Of a DNA stretch of 34,071 bases, positions 16,375 to 23,037 are shown in pieces. A model generated the notes under the pieces. That model was not told the origin of the DNA, searched no databases, and saw only the letters and a list, made by a program, of their open reading frames with translations. Positions within the stretch are counted from its first letter, which is position 1; each line of letters starts with the position of its first letter. The translations under genes and the position numbers were made by a program. Origin of the DNA: Bacteroidales bacterium UBA1035. Lineage in GTDB: Bacteria; Bacteroidota; Bacteroidia; Bacteroidales; Dysgonomonadaceae. The stretch lies in the NCBI GenBank assembly GCA_002316835.1, contig DCEG01000112.1, positions 61,411-95,481 of the forward strand, in the 5' to 3' direction.

Positions 16375-16902
16375 CTACTTGCTGATTTTTTGCATTACAA
16401 TTATATTGTCAAACGATTTATTAACCGAAACCCAATCTTTTAAAACCGCTGTCTTCAGATAATCAGCCTTTTTAAAAAGAGCTAAGCTGGGCAAATTTCC
16501 GACAGGGACAAAAGCGTAAAGTTGATGCAGTTTTAAGTGACCAAAAGCATATTTTTCGATACATGACAATGCCTGCAAGGCATATCCTTTTTTCTGATGG
16601 GTCTCGTCCACCAGAATTCCAACTCCGGCACGGCTGTTAAGTGCATCGAACTCATACAAATCAACGGTACCAACCACCATATCCCTCTCTTTTTCCACAA
16701 TCATCATCCGCAGTTGCCTCGTTTGAAAAATATCCAACCGCGAATCGGCGATATATTGCCGCAGAGCAAATCGCGAAAACGGCACTATCGATGAACCGTA
16801 CTGCCATAAGGTGGTATCGTTTTCCCACTTGTAGAAAAACTCCAAATCTTCCGGTTCCAACGGTCTTAAGTAAATTTTATCGCTGATGAAAAAGTCTTTC
16901 AT
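16375..16902 (-). CDS. GNAT family N-acetyltransferase
   Basis: 175 aa. A RimJ/RimL/SpeG-like GNAT fold: N-terminal IYLRPLEPEDLEFFYKWEND, a central strand MIVEKERDMVVGTVDLYEFD, the acetyl-CoA loop region DETHQKKGYALQAL (in place of the usual Q/RxxGxG/A), and the C-terminal NLPSLALFKKADY motif, in which NxxSxxLxxKxGF is typical. These enzymes acetylate amines such as ribosomal proteins or polyamines. The substrate is not predictable here. The ATG follows directly after the TAA of the upstream membrane protein gene (no spacer), so the two are co-translated. Confidence 0.85.
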   Translation of the reverse strand: MKDFFISDKIYLRPLEPEDLEFFYKWENDTTLWQYGSSIVPFSRFALRQYIADSRLDIFQTRQLRMMIVEKERDMVVGTVDLYEFDALNSRAGVGILVDETHQKKGYALQALSCIEKYAFGHLKLHQLYAFVPVGNLPSLALFKKADYLKTAVLKDWVSVNKSFDNIIVMQKISK

Positions 16903-17334
16903 TTAAGTGTTTCTATCTTCTTGGGTAAGGTTTTCCAAATCCTGAAGCGAAGGCTTACAAAACATATACACGATAAGAGAAATCACCGTGAGCCACATAA
17001 AGTTGTTGTTCCCAGAAAAAGCAAACAGCACAATATTTCCCAGCACCACGGCATTTATCACATACAAACGCAAAAGAAATGCGCTTTTATATGTTTGAAT
17101 TATTTTGTTCTTATCTGTTCCCCTTGGGATTTTTTTAATGTTATCGGCAAATAACTTTAGTGCTACAGGAATAGCAATCAGTGTTAAAGCGATGGCATAC
17201 ATTTCAACAGTTACTGTTTCGGAAAATGTGATTCCAAAGCTTATCAATTTAAAAATAACCAACAAAAACAAAATCGCCAAAACGATAATGCTTGTCCAAA
17301 AGTGTATACTTAATCCTTTTATGGCTTTTGTCAT
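16903..17334 (-). CDS. Small multi-pass membrane protein, function unknown
   Basis: 143 aa with four predicted membrane helices, at about residues 12-34, 42-61, 88-107 and 111-126. Between helices 2 and 3 is a basic loop KKIPRGTDKNKIIQTYKSAFLLR, and the C-terminus is acidic and soluble. I know similar proteins next to recR and GNAT genes in Bacteroidales, but not their function. It lies 58 bases after recR and abuts the GNAT gene. Confidence 0.75.
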   Translation of the reverse strand: MTKAIKGLSIHFWTSIIVLAILFLLVIFKLISFGITFSETVTVEMYAIALTLIAIPVALKLFADNIKKIPRGTDKNKIIQTYKSAFLLRLYVINAVVLGNIVLFAFSGNNNFMWLTVISLIVYMFCKPSLQDLENLTQEDRNT

Positions 17335-17365
17335 CCGTATCTATTCTAAATCCTAACTTAATTAT

Positions 17366-17385
17366 AAGACGCATTAAATGCGTCT
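17366..17385 (-). terminator. Hairpin after recR (AAGACGCATT/AATGCGTCTT)
   Basis: Nearly perfect palindrome of two 10-base arms with a one-base centre, in the 58-base gap between recR and the membrane protein gene. The minus-strand continuation is only weakly T-rich (TATAATT), so it may be a partial terminator or an RNA-processing/stability element. Confidence 0.4.
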
Positions 17386-17392
17386 TTATGAA

Positions 17393-18025
17393 TTATCTTG
17401 TAATCATCTTATACGATTCATCAAACGGTGTGCGGTTCAAAATTGATCTACCGAGCGTTACTTCATCGGCGTACTCAATTTCATCGCCAACGGATACTCC
17501 CCGTGCTATAATACTCACTTTCACATCGTATGGTTGTAATTTTCGAAAAATGTAAAAGTTGGTTGTATCGCCTTCCATCGTAGCACTAAGTGCGAGAATT
17601 ACTTCCTTTATTTCTCCCGATTTCACTCGCTCTTCCAGACTTGCTATCTGAAGATCTGATGGCCCAATACCATCGATAGGCGAAATAATTCCACCCAACA
17701 CATGATATATTCCTTTAAACTGAATCGTGTTCTCAATGGCCATCACCTCACGGATATTCTCAACCACGCAAATAGTTGAAGCATCCCTGGATTTATCGGA
17801 ACAAATACTGCAAACTTCACTATCAGAAATATTATGACAGCAACTGCAGTACTTTATTTCTTGCTTCAGCGTAACAATTGCACGTGCAAAATCTTCAATC
17901 TGCGAATCATCTTGCCGGAGCAAATGTAAAACAAGCCTGAGAGCCGTTTTTCTGCCAATACCGGGAAGTTTAGCAAATTCGTTAACTGCGTTTTCTAGTA
18001 AAACCGATGGATATGAAGAGTTCAT
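17393..18025 (-). CDS. recR: Recombination protein RecR
   Basis: 210 aa, standard length. RecR works with RecO and RecF to load RecA at gaps and ends. Visible parts: the N-terminal helix-hairpin-helix KLPGIGRKTALRLVLHLL (residues 19-36), the C4 zinc finger Cys60, Cys63, Cys72 and Cys75, and a Toprim domain beginning at TICVVENIREVMAIE with the conserved Glu and the later LGGIISPIDGIGP segment. The C-terminal Walker-B-like region has the usual RGVSVGDEIEYADEVTL motif. It is the first gene of a run that continues through tsaC to the CLC gene. Confidence 0.97.
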   Translation of the reverse strand: MNSSYPSVLLENAVNEFAKLPGIGRKTALRLVLHLLRQDDSQIEDFARAIVTLKQEIKYCSCCHNISDSEVCSICSDKSRDASTICVVENIREVMAIENTIQFKGIYHVLGGIISPIDGIGPSDLQIASLEERVKSGEIKEVILALSATMEGDTTNFYIFRKLQPYDVKVSIIARGVSVGDEIEYADEVTLGRSILNRTPFDESYKMITR

Positions 18026-18032
18026 TTGTTAA

Positions 18033-18067
18033 GCATTGAGCGTTGAGTACTGAGCATTGAGCATTGA
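18033..18067. repeat. 7-bp imperfect tandem repeat, five units, upstream of recR
   Basis: Plus-strand units GCATTGA, GCGTTGA, GTACTGA, GCATTGA, GCATTGA. The repeat begins 8 bases upstream of the recR start codon, mirroring the placement of the 7-bp repeat before metK. Confidence 0.85.
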
Positions 18068-18181
18068 GTTTTGCGTGGAATAATGAAACTATTCCGGAAT
18101 ATCATATTATAGTTTCTATAGTTAATTTTCAACATTTCGCATCTTGACCCTTTGTCATGTGCTCTATGCCAATTCAGGTTG

Positions 18182-18189
18182 CAAATATA
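18182..18189 (-). promoter_or_regulatory. -7 promoter element (TATATTTG) for recR
   Basis: Minus-strand TATATTTG matches TAnnTTTG about 157 bases upstream of recR. A TTG lies 16 bases further upstream, closer than the usual 19-21, so the assignment is moderate. Confidence 0.4.
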
Positions 18190-18359
18190 CGAACATTTTC
18201 GTAAGCAATACGAACAGAAAGAAAGTTTACTTGGATTATACCGTTACGAGAGAATGTCTAACGTTAGCGAACTATCGGATTATTCGGTAAATGACATTTA
18301 AAGTTGTAAAGGCATAATCAATTACGTTTTGGCGATGAAAATAATTTCATGTTTTCTCA

Positions 18360-18389
18360 TTGAAACTTACAAATAATCTCCTATCTTTG
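18360..18389 (+). promoter_or_regulatory. serC promoter (TTG-N19-TATCTTTG)
   Basis: TTG at 18360-18362, a 19-base spacer, TATCTTTG at 18382-18389. It leaves a leader of about 65 bases before the serC ATG. Confidence 0.7.
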
Positions 18390-18458
18390 TTTCAAAATTC
18401 AATGAACTTAAAACCACATTCATAACCTTGAAATATAAAACATTAAAAAAATTATTTT

Positions 18459-19526
18459 ATGAAAATTTACAATTTTAGTGCCGGTCCATCTATTTTACCG
18501 CAGTCAACAATTGAAAACACAGCAGAAGCTGTGAGAAATTTTAACGGGATCGGTCTTTCCATCCTCGAAATCAGTCACCGTTCAAAAGATTTCCAGGCAG
18601 TAATGGATGAAGCAGTAGCTTTGTTTAAAGAGCTGTTAGACATTCCCGAAGGATATTCGGTACTGTTCCTCGGTGGTGGTGCAAGCATGCAATTCTGCAT
18701 GGTTCCCTATAACCTGATGGAGAAAAAAGCTGCCTATCTGAACACAGGAACCTGGGCAAGCAAAGCATTAAAAGAAGCAAAATTATTTGGAGAAGTAGTC
18801 GAAGTTGCTTCCTCTAAGGAATCTATATTCAACTACATCCCAAAGGATTACACCATTCCTGCAGATGCAGATTATTTCCACATTACTACCAACAACACCA
18901 TATACGGAACTGAAATTCGTAAAGACATGGACAGCCCCGTTCCTTTGATCGCAGACATGTCTTCCGACATTTTCTCACGTCCGCTCGATGTGTCAAAATA
19001 CGGATTAATTTACGGTGGTGCACAAAAGAATCTGGCGCCTGCAGGCGTAACATTCGTTATTGTTAAAGAAGAATTGTTAGGAAAAGTAAGCCGTCCGATC
19101 CCAACCATGCTCGACTACCGCACACACATTAAGGAAGGTTCTATGTTCAATACTCCTCCCGTGTTGCCTATTTATTCGGCTATGGAAACACTTCGTTGGC
19201 TGAAAGGTCTCGGAGGATTGGCAGCGATGGAAAAAATTAATCTGGAAAAAGCAGCTGTATTATACGATGCTATCGACAGCAGTAAAATCTTCACCGGAAC
19301 AGCAAAAGTGGAAGACCGTTCCATCATGAACGTTTGCTTCGTGATGAAAGACGAATACAAAGAACTTGAACCTGAGTTCCAGAAATTTGCTTCAGAAAGA
19401 GGTATGTCAGGAATAAAAGGACACCGTTCTATAGGAGGTTTTCGCGCATCGATATACAATGCAATGCCGAAATCAGGCGTACAAGCTCTGGTTGACTGCA
19501 TGAAAGAATTCGAAAGAAGCCGCTAA
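18459..19526 (+). CDS. serC: Phosphoserine aminotransferase
   Basis: 355 aa, standard length. This PLP enzyme converts 3-phosphohydroxypyruvate plus glutamate to phosphoserine (serine pathway) and can act on the equivalent intermediate of pyridoxal phosphate synthesis. Landmarks are the N-terminal NFSAGPSILP, GGGASMQF (residues 72-79, phosphate-binding), the PLP-lysine Lys190 in IYGGAQKNLAPAG, and the C-terminal GHRSIGGFRASIYNA. Paired with serA 124 bases downstream; a strong hairpin sits between them. Confidence 0.97.
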   Translation: MKIYNFSAGPSILPQSTIENTAEAVRNFNGIGLSILEISHRSKDFQAVMDEAVALFKELLDIPEGYSVLFLGGGASMQFCMVPYNLMEKKAAYLNTGTWASKALKEAKLFGEVVEVASSKESIFNYIPKDYTIPADADYFHITTNNTIYGTEIRKDMDSPVPLIADMSSDIFSRPLDVSKYGLIYGGAQKNLAPAGVTFVIVKEELLGKVSRPIPTMLDYRTHIKEGSMFNTPPVLPIYSAMETLRWLKGLGGLAAMEKINLEKAAVLYDAIDSSKIFTGTAKVEDRSIMNVCFVMKDEYKELEPEFQKFASERGMSGIKGHRSIGGFRASIYNAMPKSGVQALVDCMKEFERSR

Positions 19527-19551
19527 TCGCTTCTACTAAAGCCACTTGAGT

Positions 19552-19589
19552 AAAGTATCGGATGATCACAACCTGTTATCCGATACTTT
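19552..19589 (+). terminator. Hairpin between serC and serA
   Basis: Perfect 12-bp stem AAAGTATCGGAT/ATCCGATACTTT with a 14-base loop, 26 bases after the serC stop. No immediate T run follows; TTTTT comes about 23 bases later. It may be an inefficient terminator or an mRNA 3'-end stabiliser that sets serC above serA. Confidence 0.5.
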
Positions 19590-19650
19590 AAAATCTACTA
19601 CTACGTTCTTTTTATTTTGAATCACATACTTATTTAAACCACAGACTATT

Positions 19651-20601
19651 ATGAAATTTTTAATTGCAACCGAAAAACCATTTGCACCAGCTGCAGTTAA
19701 GCAAATCAGTGAAATTATTGAAAATGCAGGTCACAAAACTGTTTTATTGGAGAAATACACCGATAAAAAGGACCTGTTAAACGCTGTACAAAATGTCGAC
19801 GCAATGATTGTGCGCAGCGACATTGTAGATAAAGAAGTACTTGATGCTGCCAAAAACCTGAAGATCGTTGTTAGGGCCGGAGCCGGATATGACAATATCG
19901 ATACTGCGACGGCCACTGCCAACGGTGTTTGCGTTATGAATACACCCGGACAAAACTCCAACGCTGTAGCCGAAATGGTTTTCGGCATGCTGTTGTACCT
20001 CACGCGTTCAGGTTTCGACGGAACTATCGGTTCTGAACTGAAAGGCAAAAAGCTAGGCTTACACGCTTTCGGAAATATCGGAAAACTTACGGCAAAAATT
20101 GCCAACGGATTCGGTATGGAGGTCTTTGCATTCTCTCCATCCCTTGCACGCAATCCCGAAAGAGGAAAAGAATTTAACGTTACAGCCGTTCAAACGCCGG
20201 AAGAGTTGTACGAAAAAAGCGATATCATCTCGCTTCATATGCCAAAAAATGAACACACAAAGGAAAGTGTGAATTATCATTTGTTGAGTAAACTACCGCA
20301 AAACGGCATAGTAATTAATACCGCCCGCAAAGAAGTGATGAACGAAGCCGACTTGCTGCGTATTATGCAGGAGCGTCCTAAATTCAGATACGGGACCGAC
20401 ATCAGATTATCCGCACATGATGAAGCAACGGAGAAATTCGGCAATCGTTATCTGGCTTCTATAAAAAAGTGTGGAGCACAAACAGCTGAGGCCAATATTA
20501 ACGCCGGACTTGCAGCGGCCACACAAATTGTAAAATTCTTTGCAGACGGAGATGAAACTTTCAGAGTGAATCCAAAGGTACTCGAAGATATTTCAATTTG
20601 A
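19651..20601 (+). CDS. serA: D-3-phosphoglycerate dehydrogenase, short form lacking ACT domain
   Basis: 316 aa. It oxidises 3-phosphoglycerate to 3-phosphohydroxypyruvate, the first step of serine synthesis and the substrate for SerC. There is no C-terminal ACT or ASB domain, so no classical serine feedback site. Visible: VRAGAGYDNID (residues 74-84), NTPGQNSNAVAEMVFG, a nucleotide loop AFGNIG at 139-144 (first Gly of GxGxxG replaced by Ala), and Arg226 in TARKE. The usual catalytic His of the PHxG motif is replaced: KKCGAQTAEAN places Lys273 there, as in the Lys-type short PGDHs known from Entamoeba histolytica and related bacterial enzymes. Other D-2-hydroxyacid substrates cannot be excluded, but the serC neighbour supports SerA. 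Confidence 0.92.
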   Translation: MKFLIATEKPFAPAAVKQISEIIENAGHKTVLLEKYTDKKDLLNAVQNVDAMIVRSDIVDKEVLDAAKNLKIVVRAGAGYDNIDTATATANGVCVMNTPGQNSNAVAEMVFGMLLYLTRSGFDGTIGSELKGKKLGLHAFGNIGKLTAKIANGFGMEVFAFSPSLARNPERGKEFNVTAVQTPEELYEKSDIISLHMPKNEHTKESVNYHLLSKLPQNGIVINTARKEVMNEADLLRIMQERPKFRYGTDIRLSAHDEATEKFGNRYLASIKKCGAQTAEANINAGLAAATQIVKFFADGDETFRVNPKVLEDISI

Positions 20602-20623
20602 ATCGCAAATATTTAATCAACTA

Positions 20624-20667
20624 AAATCCTGATAAAGTTCAATTTATCAGGATTTTTGTTTTTTTAA
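20624..20667 (+). terminator. Intrinsic terminator after serA
   Basis: Perfect 13-bp stem AAATCCTGATAAA/TTTATCAGGATTT with a 6-base loop, followed by TTGTTTTTTT. A strong rho-independent terminator that separates the serine genes from the blaI-M56 locus. Confidence 0.9.
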
Positions 20668-20689
20668 CCATAAAAAATTGAGAAACACA

Positions 20690-20718
20690 TTGCTTGTTAC
20701 GAATATTTCGTACTTTTG
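20690..20718 (+). promoter_or_regulatory. Promoter of the BlaI-M56 locus
   Basis: TTG at 20690-20692, an 18-base spacer, TACTTTTG at 20711-20718, 29 bases before the BlaI ATG. The spacer contains the palindrome listed separately, so a bound repressor would block it. Confidence 0.6.
20698..20712. promoter_or_regulatory. Candidate BlaI operator (TACGAA-TAT-TTCGTA)
   Basis: Perfect inverted repeat with 6-base arms and a 3-base centre, placed between the -33 and -7 promoter elements directly upstream of the repressor gene. BlaI/MecI dimers bind short palindromes with TAC/GTA edges. The assignment is inferred from position and symmetry; an overlapping TACttttGTA at 20711-20720 is a second possibility. 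Confidence 0.5.
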
Positions 20719-20747
20719 TATCGTAGTAACTAATTAATTGAAAAGAA

Positions 20748-21110
20748 ATGGAAAGATTAACCCCTCAGGAAGAGAACATCATGCTTTACGTGTGGCAAAT
20801 TGGAGAGTGCGCTATAAAAGATGTTCATGATAAATTAGAAGAACCGAAATTGCCCTACACCACTGTGGCATCCGTGTTCAACAATCTCGAAAACAAAGGA
20901 TACTTAAGTAAATCCCGTTCAGGTAACATGAAGGTTTTCACGCCGAAAATCTCGGAAGCATCGTATAAACGTCATTTCCTTTCGGGAGTGGTGAAAAGTT
21001 ATTTCGATAACTCGTATAAGGAACTGGTATCGTTTTTTGCCAAGGAACATAAAATTTCTACCGAAGAGCTGGAAGAAATTATTCGACTGATTGAGAAAAA
21101 GCAGAAATAA
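20748..21110 (+). CDS. BlaI/MecI/CopY-family transcriptional repressor
   Basis: 120 aa, typical length. A winged-helix DNA-binding domain occupies residues 1-80: LTPQEENIMLYVWQIGECAIKD, then the recognition region LPYTTVASVFNNLENKGYLSKSRSGN. A C-terminal helical dimerisation region follows. In the bla/mec systems the partner M56 protease inactivates this repressor after an outside signal, leading to cleavage near the linker between the two domains. Three M56 proteins follow in the same orientation, so it is very likely their target. Likely autoregulated through the palindrome in its promoter. Confidence 0.93.
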   Translation: MERLTPQEENIMLYVWQIGECAIKDVHDKLEEPKLPYTTVASVFNNLENKGYLSKSRSGNMKVFTPKISEASYKRHFLSGVVKSYFDNSYKELVSFFAKEHKISTEELEEIIRLIEKKQK

Positions 21111-21129
21111 TTGCCTACAGCGTTATTCG

Positions 21130-21250
21130 CTTTACGTCATTCATTTGTAATTAACTCACTTCGTTCGCGATATTCGTTGCAGTAGCATAATATTCAACAA
21201 CACAACTAATTACAATCGAATTACAACTAAATATCAACCGAATAACAATT
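21130..21250. repeat. AT-rich intergenic repeat block, copy 1 (before first M56 gene)
   Basis: Contains TTGTAATTAACTCACTT-like and TAATTACAATCGAATTACAA segments in the same order as in the gap between tldD and pmbA read on the minus strand. Non-coding, 145-base gap between blaI and the first M56 gene. Confidence 0.55.
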
Positions 21251-21255
21251 GATTT

Positions 21256-23013
21256 ATGGAAACACAACTATTTATATACGTCGCTAAGGTAAATGTAGCT
21301 TTACTGCTTTTTTACCTGCTGTATATTGCGGTCTTCCGACGTGATACTTTCATTCGGTTCCGGCGAATGTATCTGCTTTCGGCCATTGTGTTCGCGCTTG
21401 TTTATCCGTTTTTCAGCGTGGATGCGTTGAGTGAATTGTTCACTTTTCCTCAAGCCCGACAAACTGTTGAAGCTTCTGTTCTGGTAGGAGAACCAACCAT
21501 GACTGTGATTGCCGACGAAGATGTTTCCGGAATTTCAATTCCGTGGGAAACTGTGGGTATCAGCATACTGATGTTGGGAACATTGTTTTTTGCGACCCGT
21601 TTCCTGTGGCAGGTAATATCTATTTTACGGATCCGTTATCGAAGCGAAAAGAAAATAGTTTCGGGGCATCGTATTTACAACGTTACCGATGGAATAACTC
21701 CGTTTTCGTTCTTCCGATGGATTTTTCTCCATACAGAATCGCACTCCGATGAGGAATTAGAACAAATTCTACTGCACGAATACACCCACGCCCGACAATG
21801 GCATTCAGTTGACATAGTGTTATCGGAATTGCTATGTATCTTTTTCTGGTGGAATCCGGCAATGTGGCTGACGAAACGCGAAATTGCCATAAATCTGGAA
21901 TATCTGGCCGATAACGACGTTTTGCAACACGGTGTAAACAGCAGGGAATACCAGTACCATCTGTTAAAATTGACTTATCACGAAACTGCAGTTCAGATAG
22001 GAAATAACTTTAATGTTTCACAATTAAAACAACGAATCATGATGATGAATGAAACCAAATCGCCAACCCGAAAGTTGGCAAAATACCTGATTGTACTTCC
22101 GTTGGCTTTGCTGCTGATAACGCTGAACAGTTGTCTCAGCAAAGAGAAAAAAGCCGATGAGAGTGCAACTACTGAAACCGTAACTACTCTACCCGAAACT
22201 CCGGCCGCTTCACACGAAGTTACGGTAGAAGAACCTAAAGGCGAAGTTTACGTAGTGGTGGAAGAACAACCGCTCTATCCCGGCGGAAACGCGGCCATGA
22301 TGAAATTCCTGAGCGATAACATCAAGTATCCGGTGAAAGCACAGGAAGATGGAATTGAAGGACGGGTAATTACCAATTTTGTGGTGGAAAAGGACGGCAG
22401 CCTTTCCGATGTTCAGGTAGTGCGTAGCATAGACCCGCTGTTAGATGCGGAAGCTATCCGGGTATTAAAATCGATGCCTAACTGGCAGCCCGGAAAGCAA
22501 AAAGGAGAAGAGGTGAGAGTACGCTTCACGCTTCCGGTGGTTTTTCGACTGGTTGGTGACAACAAAAAATCTTCGGCTGTACCTCCTCCACCGCCACCAC
22601 CACCTACCTCCGCAGAAACATCTTCCGTTCCACCGCCACCACCACCGCCACCACCCGCTTATACAAAATCTACCGAGGAATTAAAAAACACCAACGAAGT
22701 TTTTGTAGTGGTAGAAAAACAACCCGAATTTCCAGGTGGCAACCCGGCTATGATGAAATTCCTGGGCGACAACATTAAATACCCGTCCGAAGCTCAAGAT
22801 AAAGGGATTCAGGGACGTATAATTACCAATTTCGTTGTAGAGAAAGACGGTAGTCTTAGTGATGTGAAAGTTGTTCGTGGAGTAGATCCGTTGTTAGATG
22901 CTGAAGCCATTCGGGTAATTCAGTCCATGCCTAAGTGGAAACCGGGAACACAAAAAGGACAGACAGTGAGAGTAAGATTTACGCTGCCTGTAGTTTTCAG
23001 ATTACAACAATAA
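21256..23013 (+). CDS. M56 (BlaR1-like) membrane metalloprotease with two TonB C-terminal domains
   Basis: 585 aa. Membrane helices lie at about residues 6-25, 37-55, 100-122 and 274-293. The cytoplasmic zinc protease has HEYTH (His174, Glu175, His178) and a downstream Glu215 in NLEYLADNDV, the M56 arrangement. Outside, BlaR1 would carry a penicillin-binding sensor. Here there are two TonB_C-like domains (about 332-432 and 482-583; pattern YPGGN...IKYP...GRVITNFVVEKDGS...MPxWxPG...RVRFTLPVVFRL). They are joined by a proline-rich linker (443-467), as in TonB itself. The fourth helix ends in LNSC, which resembles a lipobox. Follows blaI by 145 bases. The signal is unknown; nothing points specifically to beta-lactams. 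Confidence 0.9.
   Translation: METQLFIYVAKVNVALLLFYLLYIAVFRRDTFIRFRRMYLLSAIVFALVYPFFSVDALSELFTFPQARQTVEASVLVGEPTMTVIADEDVSGISIPWETVGISILMLGTLFFATRFLWQVISILRIRYRSEKKIVSGHRIYNVTDGITPFSFFRWIFLHTESHSDEELEQILLHEYTHARQWHSVDIVLSELLCIFFWWNPAMWLTKREIAINLEYLADNDVLQHGVNSREYQYHLLKLTYHETAVQIGNNFNVSQLKQRIMMMNETKSPTRKLAKYLIVLPLALLLITLNSCLSKEKKADESATTETVTTLPETPAASHEVTVEEPKGEVYVVVEEQPLYPGGNAAMMKFLSDNIKYPVKAQEDGIEGRVITNFVVEKDGSLSDVQVVRSIDPLLDAEAIRVLKSMPNWQPGKQKGEEVRVRFTLPVVFRLVGDNKKSSAVPPPPPPPPTSAETSSVPPPPPPPPPAYTKSTEELKNTNEVFVVVEKQPEFPGGNPAMMKFLGDNIKYPSEAQDKGIQGRIITNFVVEKDGSLSDVKVVRGVDPLLDAEAIRVIQSMPKWKPGTQKGQTVRVRFTLPVVFRLQQ
22582..22656 (+). repeat. Proline-codon repeat (two CCN runs)
   Basis: Two runs of eight to nine consecutive CCN codons (mostly CCA/CCG) separated by TSAETSSV, encoding the linker between the TonB_C domains. 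In-frame repeats like this can change length by slippage. Confidence 0.8.
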
Positions 23014-23037
23014 CCAAAAGCAAATTATCACAAACAA

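Larger units (their letters stand above)
18068..18458. other. Intergenic region between recR and serC
   Basis: About 390 bases with no credible ORF. It holds a minus-strand -7 element (TATATTTG, 18182-18189) that could drive recR, and the serC promoter near 18360-18389. Apart from these, the remainder shows nothing I can assign. Confidence 0.6.
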
